Source of the DNA: Oligoflexia bacterium
GTDB lineage: Bacteria > Bdellovibrionota > UBA1018
Assembly: GCA_903928955.1 (NCBI GenBank)
Contig: CAIYTD010000103.1
Location: 1-25,034, forward strand
Length of the DNA: 25,034 bases
Direction of reading: 5' to 3'
Below are positions 16,171-23,269 of this stretch, piece after piece (position 1 is the first letter of the stretch; each line of letters starts with the position of its first letter). The notes beneath the pieces are model-generated. The model was not told the origin of the DNA. It saw only the letters and a list, made by a program, of their open reading frames with translations, and searched no databases. The position numbers were made by a program, and so were the translations under genes.

Positions 16171-16770
16171 TTGAAAAGATCAACACGTAGGGTCATTAAA
16201 AATTATGCCCTGACCCTGAGCATTGCAATATCTATTGCAATGCTCTTGAGAATATTTATTATTGAAACATTCCTAATTCGAAGCACTTCAATGAAGCCCA
16301 CACTTGTTTCAGGTGACACCATTTTTGTTTTAAAATGGCCCTTTTTATTTAAAAATCCCATCCTCAATAGAGGCGATATCATTATTTATTCTAATTCCGA
16401 TAGCCTGAATGCCTATTCTGCCTCAATTAAGAGAATTATTGGGATGCCTGGAGATTTTGTTGCGATTAAAAATGGATCTGTCATCCTCAATGGCAAACAA
16501 CTGGCTGAAAGACAAACTTTAACAAGCCCTTATACTACTGAATTCATTCCCAACGGGCCGCAATATCAAATTCGCAAAGCCCCCCCCCTACTAGAAGATT
16601 TTGGCCCTGCACAAGTACCTGAAGGAAATGTCTTCTGCAGCGGTGACTGGAGATCCCAATTGAACGGAGAAAATCGGATCACAGCAGGATTTATTCCTTC
16701 CCATTCCATTATTGGACGAGCCCTGTGGATCTGGGGTTCTATTCAGCCAAAATTTCGGAGAATTCAGTAA
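16171..16770 (+). CDS. lepB: Signal peptidase I
   Basis: A 199-residue type I signal peptidase that removes signal peptides from exported proteins at the outer face of the inner membrane. The start is TTG 16171-16173, supported by AAGGTGG seven bases upstream inside the lepA end. Residues 11-31 form a single membrane anchor. Ser40 in STSMKPTL is the expected nucleophile and Lys87 in IKRIIGMPGD the general base. The last conserved box reads GDWRSQLNGENR instead of the common GDNRxxSxDSR, a noticeable deviation. The protein is much shorter than E. coli LepB (324), like many non-enteric enzymes. A 13-bp inverted repeat lies in the anchor-coding part and a C9 run at 16580-16588. Confidence 0.9.
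   Translation: MKRSTRRVIKNYALTLSIAISIAMLLRIFIIETFLIRSTSMKPTLVSGDTIFVLKWPFLFKNPILNRGDIIIYSNSDSLNAYSASIKRIIGMPGDFVAIKNGSVILNGKQLAERQTLTSPYTTEFIPNGPQYQIRKAPPLLEDFGPAQVPEGNVFCSGDWRSQLNGENRITAGFIPSHSIIGRALWIWGSIQPKFRRIQ
16218..16245. repeat. 13-bp perfect inverted repeat inside lepB
   Basis: Arms 16218-16230 (GAGCATTGCAATA) and 16233-16245 (its exact complement) are split by only two bases, making a 28-base near-palindrome. In RNA this would be a strong hairpin about 48-75 bases into the lepB message. It encodes part of the membrane anchor (SIAISIAML), so some repetition comes from the protein, but exact third-base matching across both arms is not required by it. Confidence 0.85.
16580..16588 (+). 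repeat. C9 homopolymer in lepB
   Basis: Nine consecutive C bases encode part of KAPPLL in the signal peptidase gene. Such a run is rare in a low-G+C coding region and is prone to slippage or sequencing error; a one-base change would remove the last conserved box. Confidence 0.8.
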
Positions 16771-16772
16771 AA

Positions 16773-17732
16773 ATGAATGCTCCACACCCAATCAGCCTCC
16801 TCACCGCATGCGATTTAAGACGTGATCAAATCAAACATTTTCTTTCGACCACAAAATTATTCGCTAGGGCTCTTCAAAATGGGAATTCCATCCCGCTCTT
16901 AAATGGAATTACAGTCGTTAATCTTTTCTTTGAAAATTCGACTCGGACACGGATCTCCTTCGAAGTAGCCACCCGAAAACTAGCAGGAAGCGTTCTCAAT
17001 TTTGCTGTTTCCACTTCCAGCCTTCAAAAAGGTGAAACACTGATTGACACCGTACTGAATATTCAAGCAATGGCTGGAGATTGTTTGGTCGTTCGACATT
17101 CTTCAGCAGGTAGTCCCAACGTCCTAGCTCAAAAACTCAAAATTCCCATTATAAACGCGGGCGATGGATTTCATGAACACCCGACACAAGGACTCTTGGA
17201 TGCATATACTATTGAAGAAAAATTAGGCCAAATCGAAGGTAAAAACATTATCATTTTAGGAGATATTGCTCATAGCAGAGTTGCTAGATCAAATATCTAT
17301 ATTCTAAAAAAACTGGGAGCCACAGTAGCTGTTTGCGGTCCACCTACCCTTCTCCCTCCCAACCCTGAAGCATTAGGAGTAAAGTTTGCTTACAGAATAG
17401 AGGAACTTCTACCCCAAGCAGATGTCGTGATTGCCTTGCGTATTCAAATGGAGCGGCAAAATAAAATGCAAATCCCTTCCCTTGCCGAATATTCTCGCAT
17501 ATGGGGACTCAATCGAGAGCGCGTGAAACTTCTTAAAAAAGAGGCGATTATTTTACATCCCGGTCCTATCAATCGAGGAGTAGAAATCAGCTCAGACGTT
17601 GCTGATGGGCCTCATTCAGTCATTTTAGATCAAGTATTTAATGGAGTACTAGTTCGAATGGCTGTACTTGCGGAAATCTGTAATCCAAAAGGACTTTCTC
17701 AGTGGCTCAAGACAGGAGGAGCAAATGTCTAA
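16773..17732 (+). CDS. pyrB: Aspartate carbamoyltransferase catalytic chain
   Basis: A 319-residue enzyme that joins carbamoyl phosphate and aspartate in pyrimidine synthesis. I start it at ATG 16773, two bases after the lepB stop; an upstream in-frame ATG would run 16 codons into lepB. The carbamoyl-phosphate loop is FFENSTRTRISFE (about 49-61). HPTQGLLDAYTI (about 132-143) and HPGPINRGVEI near 264 are also present, so the active site looks complete. The next gene overlaps its end by eight bases. No regulatory chain pyrI is seen, as in most bacteria where PyrB acts alone or with PyrC. Confidence 0.95.
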   Translation: MNAPHPISLLTACDLRRDQIKHFLSTTKLFARALQNGNSIPLLNGITVVNLFFENSTRTRISFEVATRKLAGSVLNFAVSTSSLQKGETLIDTVLNIQAMAGDCLVVRHSSAGSPNVLAQKLKIPIINAGDGFHEHPTQGLLDAYTIEEKLGQIEGKNIIILGDIAHSRVARSNIYILKKLGATVAVCGPPTLLPPNPEALGVKFAYRIEELLPQADVVIALRIQMERQNKMQIPSLAEYSRIWGLNRERVKLLKKEAIILHPGPINRGVEISSDVADGPHSVILDQVFNGVLVRMAVLAEICNPKGLSQWLKTGGANV

Positions 17733-19026
17733 TCCTCCCTCACTCCTCATCCAAGGGGGTCAAATTTTAGATCCCTCTCAAAATTTAAATAAAATAGCTG
17801 ATCTGCTGATCGAAAATGGGAAAATTACAGCAATTGATTCCCCAGGAAAAATCCCTTCTACCCGGGCATCCCAAATCCTGTCTGCAAAAGACGCGTGGGT
17901 CCTGCCTGGGCTGATTGATATTCATGTCCATCTTCGAGAGCCAGGGCAGGAATATAAAGAAACCATTGAAACAGGTACCCTTGCGGCAGTAGCGGGGGGC
18001 TTTACATCAGTAGCTTGCATGGCCAATACCCAACCAGTGAATGATAACTCCTACGTTACTGCGTTCATTCGTGAAAAAGCAAAATCAACGGGTGCATGCC
18101 GAGTATTCCCTATAGGAGCAGTGACAAAAGGACTTCAAGGATTAGAACTGGCTGAAATAGGAGGCATGGTAGCGGAAGGTGCCCGTGCCATGAGTGATGA
18201 CGGAATGCCCATCATGAACTCCTACCTCATGAGAAAGGCTTTAGACTATACAAAAGCTTTTGGTGTTCCCATTATCAGTCACGCCGAAGACTGGAATCTG
18301 GTAGGGCAGGGCGTCATGAATGAAGGATCTCTTTCGAATGAGCTCGGTCTCCGGGGCAATCCTGCTGCTGCAGAAGAAATTATGGTAGCCCGAGAAATTG
18401 CACTTTGCCGACTCACACGCGCTCCCATTCACATTGCTCATATTTCTACTGAAGTTGCTCTTGAACATCTCAGGCGAGCAAAAGATGCTGGATTGCCAAT
18501 TACAGCAGAAGCAAGTCCCCATCATCTCGTACTCACCGAAGAAACTCTACGGCGATACGACACTCACTTTAAAATGGCACCCCCGCTCAGATCAGAAAGA
18601 GATGTTGAAGCTTTGCAAAAAGCTGTAGCAGAAAAATTAATCGATATTATTGCAACAGATCATGCGCCCCATGGAGTAATAGATAAAGCTGTTGAATTTG
18701 ATCAAGCAGCGAATGGAATTATAGGCCTGCAAACGGCCGTTCCTCTTACCCTTGAACTCGTTCACCGTGGAATTATTTCTCCGATGCGCTGGGTAGAAAG
18801 TTTAACTTATGAGCCTGCTCGGCTTCTCAAACTTCCCTATGGTACTTTACGTATTGGGCAAGATGCAGATATTACTTTGCTCTATCCTCATTTAGAATGG
18901 ACACTAGAAGAAGATCAAATTTTGTCTAAAAGCCGAAATTCTCCTTTCATAGGCTGGAAGTTAACAGGAAAAATCATGGCTACTTTGGTTGCTGGTCGAA
19001 TCGCATATCTCAAGGAAATTCAGTGA
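17725..19026 (+). CDS. pyrC: Dihydroorotase (class I)
   Basis: A 433-residue amidohydrolase that closes carbamoyl aspartate to dihydroorotate. The ATG 17725-17727 is set by a strong AGGAGG five bases upstream; it overlaps the pyrB end by eight bases. Metal ligands and catalytic residues are present: DIHVHLREPGQEYKE (about 65-79), SHAEDW near 186, HIAHIST near 238, and ATDHAPH near 310 with the catalytic Asp. Length and wording are of the longer class I type found with PyrB, which can form a joint complex in some bacteria, not of the shorter E. coli form (348). Whether it binds PyrB here is inference. Confidence 0.95.
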   Translation: MSNPPSLLIQGGQILDPSQNLNKIADLLIENGKITAIDSPGKIPSTRASQILSAKDAWVLPGLIDIHVHLREPGQEYKETIETGTLAAVAGGFTSVACMANTQPVNDNSYVTAFIREKAKSTGACRVFPIGAVTKGLQGLELAEIGGMVAEGARAMSDDGMPIMNSYLMRKALDYTKAFGVPIISHAEDWNLVGQGVMNEGSLSNELGLRGNPAAAEEIMVAREIALCRLTRAPIHIAHISTEVALEHLRRAKDAGLPITAEASPHHLVLTEETLRRYDTHFKMAPPLRSERDVEALQKAVAEKLIDIIATDHAPHGVIDKAVEFDQAANGIIGLQTAVPLTLELVHRGIISPMRWVESLTYEPARLLKLPYGTLRIGQDADITLLYPHLEWTLEEDQILSKSRNSPFIGWKLTGKIMATLVAGRIAYLKEIQ

Positions 19027-20165
19027 AACACAATCCCGGGGCTCTTATTTTAGAGGATGGACATGAATTTTCAGGCTCCTTGATGGGTGCACCCGTCTCC
19101 ATAGAATCGATATCCAAGAATAAAACCCTAAAAGATTTTGGATATGGCGAAGTTATTTTTAATACCTCGATGACAGGATACCAAGAAATTTTAACAGATC
19201 CGTCCTATTTTGGCCAAATGATCTGTTTGACAGCTTCCCATATTGGAAACACAGGAATCAATTTGCTAGACTGGGAAAGCAAAAAAATAGCGTGCTCTGC
19301 GCTCATTGTTCACGACTTACACAGCCACCCCTCTCACTGGTGCACAAAAGAATCTCTTAATGATTTTCTTATAGCTCAAGAAACCCCTGCCATCACAGGC
19401 GTAGACACCCGAGCTCTCACGCGCCATCTTCGCAATGGTGTGACACGCGGAATACTCTTGCCTCTCAATCAAAAAGATCAGGCTCAAAAACTCTTAGGAG
19501 AACTTCCTAGCTTCGAATCCAGAGATCTGATTCGTGAAGTTTCAACAAAAAAACCTTTTCATTGGAAAAACCTTTCTGACTCTTCCCCCATCTACCGTGT
19601 GGTGGTCCTGGACCTCGGAGTCAAATGGAATCTATTGAGAAGCTTAAATCAGGTCGGCTGTGCAGTAGAAGTGGTACCCGCAATGACTTCTGCAACAGAA
19701 ATTTTATCTCGAAACCCTGATGGTGTCTTTTTGTCAAATGGACCTGGAGATCCCAGTGCAGCTCCCTACTTAGTGAAAACAGTGCAACAACTCTTAGGAA
19801 AAGTCCCCATTTTTGGAGTTTGCATGGGCCATCAAATACTTGGCCTTGCAGTAGGCGGGAAAACCTACAAGCTTAAATTCGGCCACCGAGGAGGAAATCA
19901 ACCTGTTCTCGATCAAATTCAAGGTAAGATAGAAATTAGCTCTCATAACCACGGTTACTCCATTGACGCAGCGTCGCTGCCCGCATGGGTCGAAATTACT
20001 CATATTAATTTAAATGACAAAACGGTTGAAGGAATAAACATTCCAAAAGCGAATGCATTTTCTGTACAATATCACCCTGAATCCTGTCCAGGTCCGCATG
20101 ATTCCATGGCACTGTTTCAACAATTTACACAAAATATAAAAAAACATGTATCAAAAATATCTTGA
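19023..20165 (+). CDS. carA: Carbamoyl-phosphate synthase small subunit
   Basis: A 380-residue glutamine amidotransferase subunit that supplies ammonia to CarB. It starts with GTG 19023-19025 overlapping the pyrC stop by four bases, with AAGGA six bases upstream. The N-terminal half has LEDGHEFSGSLMGAP and STSMTGYQEI-type wording; the C-terminal class I amidotransferase domain carries Cys267 (GVCMGHQ), His351 and Glu353 (YHPES), the full catalytic triad, plus KLKFGHRGGNQPV. E. coli CarA has 382 residues. The large subunit gene carB is not in this window, so the two subunits are encoded apart. Its last 20 bases overlap the next gene. Confidence 0.96.
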   Translation: MKHNPGALILEDGHEFSGSLMGAPVSIESISKNKTLKDFGYGEVIFNTSMTGYQEILTDPSYFGQMICLTASHIGNTGINLLDWESKKIACSALIVHDLHSHPSHWCTKESLNDFLIAQETPAITGVDTRALTRHLRNGVTRGILLPLNQKDQAQKLLGELPSFESRDLIREVSTKKPFHWKNLSDSSPIYRVVVLDLGVKWNLLRSLNQVGCAVEVVPAMTSATEILSRNPDGVFLSNGPGDPSAAPYLVKTVQQLLGKVPIFGVCMGHQILGLAVGGKTYKLKFGHRGGNQPVLDQIQGKIEISSHNHGYSIDAASLPAWVEITHINLNDKTVEGINIPKANAFSVQYHPESCPGPHDSMALFQQFTQNIKKHVSKIS

Positions 20166-20787
20166 ACCTATCATTGAAGAATTTACCACTGGCGAATATT
20201 ATCGAGAAGTATACAATGCAAAACTCGAATATTTTGATAAAGCCGGCATTGTTTATGAAGATGATGTTGAATTTGAGCAAAGAATGTGTATTTTTATGGA
20301 CTGGTATATCTTTGACCGCGATCTACCAGGAATTGATCTACCTCCCATAAAGTATTATTTCAGAAAAAATAAAGAAAGCTTTTCAAGCGAAGAATTAAAT
20401 ATCTACAGGGATTTTTGCTCTACTATTCACTCGGTTTTTCGTCTCAAGCGATTTACATGGAACCGTAAAGGATTTGTGATTTTAGACCTTTTTTCTAATA
20501 AAAAGCATACTGTAACGGACACAGAAATTACTCGAGGGTTTGCTCGAGGTGACCTATTTGAGTCTAGAATTATTCCTTTCAAAAATAATTTTGAGTTCTC
20601 TCGAGGTTTTTGTTTCCACCCTACGGATATGCAATCGTTTATATTAGGAGAAGTTAAAAAAGTACGATTCCAAGATAAAAACCGACAGACCAAACTTATT
20701 TTACAATTAGCCGCAATGAAGTTGAAACACCTACGATTTCCGCATATAGACGTTCGCCATATTTATAAATTTGAAAGCCGATTTTAA
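20146..20787 (+). CDS. Conserved-looking protein of unknown function after carA
   Basis: A 213-residue soluble protein whose family I cannot name. It has no signal peptide or membrane segment, is rich in aromatic and charged residues, and shows recognisable blocks: YYREVYNAKLEYF (18-30), an acidic stretch YEDDVEFE (37-44), FMDWYIFDRDLPG (50-62), GDLFESRIIPF near 135-145, FSRGFCFHPTDMQ near 151-163 and AAMKLKHLRFPHIDVRHIY near the end. It resembles, from memory, hypothetical proteins of deltaproteobacteria-like genomes. It starts inside carA (20-base overlap, different frame) with no strong ribosome site, so its translation probably depends on carA. It is the last gene of the lepA run; I see no good terminator after it. 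Confidence 0.7.
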   Translation: MYQKYLEPIIEEFTTGEYYREVYNAKLEYFDKAGIVYEDDVEFEQRMCIFMDWYIFDRDLPGIDLPPIKYYFRKNKESFSSEELNIYRDFCSTIHSVFRLKRFTWNRKGFVILDLFSNKKHTVTDTEITRGFARGDLFESRIIPFKNNFEFSRGFCFHPTDMQSFILGEVKKVRFQDKNRQTKLILQLAAMKLKHLRFPHIDVRHIYKFESRF

Positions 20788-20870
20788 GAAAATGGCGCAT
20801 TTCGCTACATTGTCTCAACATTCATCATTTGATATTTTCAAGAATTAAAAGCATATTTTTGAAAAAACGC

Positions 20871-20918
20871 TTGCCTGGTCGATACCATTCACCTAAATAG
20901 AAAGTATCTAGACTTTCT
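20871..20918 (+). promoter_or_regulatory. Promoter with dyad for the small secreted protein gene
   Basis: TTGCCT (20871-20876) is 17 bases from TAAATA (20894-20899), a modest -35/-10 pair. A 7-bp inverted repeat, AGAAAGT (20899-20905) and ACTTTCT (20912-20918), spans the predicted start near 20906, where a repressor could act; it could also be a leader hairpin. The rest of the 192-base gap (20788-20979) forms an approximately 70-base leader with AAGGAG just before the ATG. TTGAAA (20859-20864) with TACCAT (20883-20888) is an alternative pair. Confidence 0.35.
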
Positions 20919-20979
20919 TTGAGTGAAGAAGCTAGAGCTTTTAGATAGACAACAAATGAGTCACATTAAGGAGACTTTC

Positions 20980-21174
20980 ATGAAAAAAATTGTCGTATTA
21001 TTTACTTTATTAGCTTTCTCTTCTATCGCTTTCGCTGCTACCGAAACACCAGCTGAAGCTCCAGCTGCAGCTGAAGCTACATCAGAACATATGAGTAAGG
21101 GTAAGGATTCTGAACCTGCTCATAAAGCTCCGCACAAATCCCACAACAAACAACATGAAAAAACACCTGAATAA
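20980..21174 (+). CDS. Small secreted Ala/Pro/His/Lys-rich protein
   Basis: A 64-residue protein with a clear type I signal peptide: MKK, a hydrophobic core and cleavage likely after IAFA (residue 19). The 45-residue mature part starts ATETPAEAPAAAEA and turns basic, with HKAPHKSHNKQHEK near its end: five His and many Lys, no Cys. It is therefore a small unfolded-looking periplasmic or exported polypeptide. The composition recalls acid-shock (Asr-like) or metal-binding small proteins, but this is only a resemblance. The ATG 20980 is set by AAGGAG six bases upstream; an in-frame ATG 19 codons earlier would bury the signal peptide. It has its own leader, and a strong terminator follows 17 bases after the stop. 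Confidence 0.8.
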   Translation: MKKIVVLFTLLAFSSIAFAATETPAEAPAAAEATSEHMSKGKDSEPAHKAPHKSHNKQHEKTPE

Positions 21175-21191
21175 AACCTCTTGTTTTCAGA

Positions 21192-21227
21192 CCCCCGAGC
21201 ATGTTTCTTTGCTCGGGGGTTTTTTTT
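21192..21227 (+). terminator. Strong intrinsic terminator
   Basis: A perfect 10-bp stem, CCCCCGAGCA (21192-21201) with TGCTCGGGGG (21210-21219), closes an 8-base loop and is followed by eight T bases (21220-21227). It ends the small secreted protein unit. Confidence 0.95.
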
Positions 21228-21257
21228 AGCTTCTAAGTAGGCTACGCTTTCCCGACT

Positions 21258-22361
21258 ATGGCAGTGCTCAAGATCTTAGCGATTAAACTGCGTTCCCTCG
21301 GGGATACAGTACTCATGACTGCTCCCTTAATCGAACTCTTCAAAAAGTATCCTCAATCTCAAATGGACGCTGTTATTTTAGACTCCTGGAGTCCTCTCCT
21401 CGAAAACATGCCTGGAATACATGAAATCATCGGCTTCGACCGGCCTCAGGATCGTTTAGCCCGGACTCGTGCACTGGTCCGACTTGCGTTTTCTCTGAGA
21501 AAAAAAAAGTACGACTGGGTGATTAATTTTCATGCTAGCCCCTCCAGCGCAACTTTAGCATTCGCTACGGGTGCTCAGACCCGATCCATTCACTTTCACG
21601 GGCACCGACATAAAAATCGCTATTCAACCGTACAAATTCCTGGGAAAGGAACCTTAAAGCCCATTATAGAACGCGACATGGATACGCTTCGAGCCTTAGG
21701 AATGCACGTTCCTGCTGGTCGATTACCTCACATCACCTTGCATTCTACCGAAACCGAAGTCACTCGTGATTACTTAAACAAACTCGGCATGCAAGATCCC
21801 ATTCTTGGAATAAGTCTCGGAGCAAGTCGACCCACAAAAATCTGGCCTATAGAAAGATTTGCTGCATTAGCCATTGAGTGGTGCCAACAAACAAATGGAA
21901 GCGTATTCACAGTTGCTGGCCCAGACGAAGAACATTTAATTCAAGAATTTCTCAAATGGGTAGATGAACACCTCAGAATCACTCGAATAGAACCCAAAGT
22001 GCGGGCTGAGATTCGAATGCGAATTGCAGCAGCCCATCAACTTTCGATCAGAAAACTAGCAGCCGTGCTGAGCCAAGTCTCTGTCCTCGCTGGAAATGAT
22101 TCAGGTCCAAAACATCTGGCTGTCGCAGTAAATACTCCTACTGTTACTCTCTTTGGTCCAGAACATCCTTTCGAATGGCACCCCTATCCAGAAAATCGCC
22201 ACCCCTATTTGTTCATTGAATCCCTTTCTTGCAGAAGGGATGCTGAACCAGGAATGCCTCCCTGGTGCGGACTAGTTGCATGCAAGCTCGAAGAGCATAA
22301 ATGTATGCGCCAGATTGGGGTAGAAAGCGTTCTGACTCATTGCGTCCAGGTTGCAAAATGA
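21258..22361 (+). CDS. Glycosyltransferase family 9 (ADP-heptose:LPS heptosyltransferase type)
   Basis: A 367-residue GT9 enzyme that adds heptose or a related sugar to the lipopolysaccharide core from the cytoplasmic side. The start ILAIKLRSLGDTVLMTAPLI is the family hallmark, and the C-terminal half has LGISLGASRPTKIWP, LAGNDSGPKHLAVAVNTPTV and LFGPEHPFEWHPY, the ADP-sugar pocket. The C-terminal CKLEEHKCM cysteine pair is common in this family. The start codon lacks a visible ribosome site and lies only 30 bases after a strong terminator. It is joined to the following gene by an ATGA overlap. Which core position it modifies cannot be told. Confidence 0.88.
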   Translation: MAVLKILAIKLRSLGDTVLMTAPLIELFKKYPQSQMDAVILDSWSPLLENMPGIHEIIGFDRPQDRLARTRALVRLAFSLRKKKYDWVINFHASPSSATLAFATGAQTRSIHFHGHRHKNRYSTVQIPGKGTLKPIIERDMDTLRALGMHVPAGRLPHITLHSTETEVTRDYLNKLGMQDPILGISLGASRPTKIWPIERFAALAIEWCQQTNGSVFTVAGPDEEHLIQEFLKWVDEHLRITRIEPKVRAEIRMRIAAAHQLSIRKLAAVLSQVSVLAGNDSGPKHLAVAVNTPTVTLFGPEHPFEWHPYPENRHPYLFIESLSCRRDAEPGMPPWCGLVACKLEEHKCMRQIGVESVLTHCVQVAK

Positions 22362-23269
22362 AAATCTCCGGTTTCTCTCTCATCCGAAATGGAACTCAGT
22401 TTGATTACCCCTTTCTAGAATCTCTTCGATCGCTCCTACCTCTCGTAGATGAACTCATTATTAACGTAGGAAAAGGTGACGATAATACTCTTGAAAAAAT
22501 TCAGTCCTTTGCCCGTGAAGAATCCAAAAAGGAAGTCAAATTTTTTGAAAGTGACTGGCAACTCGATCACGCAGAGAAAAAGCGTGGTGGACTCATACTT
22601 TCTGAACAAACAAACCTCGCATTAGACCACTGTTCAGGCGATTGGTGCGTTTATCTTCAGGCTGACGAAATCCTGGCAGAAAAAGATATCGAAAAAATTC
22701 GTCAGGCAATAATGAAAAATCAAAATCGCCCAGAAGTGGAAGGATTACTCTTTGATTATATTCATTTTTACGGTTCTTATGATGTGATTCAAGAATCCAG
22801 AAGTGTTTATCGACGAGAAATTAGAGCAGTACGAAAAAATTCAAATGCCAGAAGCATAGGAGATGCTCAAAGCTTTAGAAACTCAAACGGTAATAAATTA
22901 GCTGTAGTCCATTCTGGAGCAAATATTTACCACTATGGATGGGTAAGAACTCCTGATGCTATGAGGGAAAAAACTTTTTTTCTTGATCAATTATACCACG
23001 GTGATCCAACTCCTGAGAATAAGCAGAAAAAAATCCCTCACACTGGAGACAACTACCGATACAAAAAATTTTGGGGACTAAAGCCTTACCTCGAAACTCA
23101 CCCAGAAGTCATGCAGCAACGGATTCAATCCCAAGGCTGGCACTGGAACCTAGAAGAAGCTCAATTTATTTTTTCCTGGAAAGACCTCAAAAGAATATTA
23201 TTAGATACATTTGAAAATCTAACAGGGTATCGACTTTTTGAATACAAAAGCTACCGCTTGATTCGGTAA
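22358..23269 (+). CDS. Glycosyltransferase family 2-like protein
   Basis: A 303-residue GT2-type enzyme with a GT-A fold. I start it at ATG 22358, overlapping the GT9 stop by four bases; the longer reading frame runs 19 codons into GT9. The N-terminus SGFSLIRNGTQFDYPFLES and LVDELIINVGKGDDNTLEKI fit the nucleotide-sugar fold, and CVYLQADEIL (about 106-115) carries the DxD-like acidic motif as QADE. GANIYHYGWVRTPDAM and a C-terminal YKKFWGLKPYLETHPEVM follow. There is no membrane segment. The acceptor is probably a core sugar or a surface glycan, judged from its neighbours. Its last 19 bases overlap the convergent GT2 gene. Confidence 0.78.
   Translation: MKISGFSLIRNGTQFDYPFLESLRSLLPLVDELIINVGKGDDNTLEKIQSFAREESKKEVKFFESDWQLDHAEKKRGGLILSEQTNLALDHCSGDWCVYLQADEILAEKDIEKIRQAIMKNQNRPEVEGLLFDYIHFYGSYDVIQESRSVYRREIRAVRKNSNARSIGDAQSFRNSNGNKLAVVHSGANIYHYGWVRTPDAMREKTFFLDQLYHGDPTPENKQKKIPHTGDNYRYKKFWGLKPYLETHPEVMQQRIQSQGWHWNLEEAQFIFSWKDLKRILLDTFENLTGYRLFEYKSYRLIR

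Noticed and set aside
20789..20805. AAATG-GCG-CATTT hairpin after the unknown gene as terminator
   Set aside because: Short stem, no T run; it does not support termination of the lepA run.
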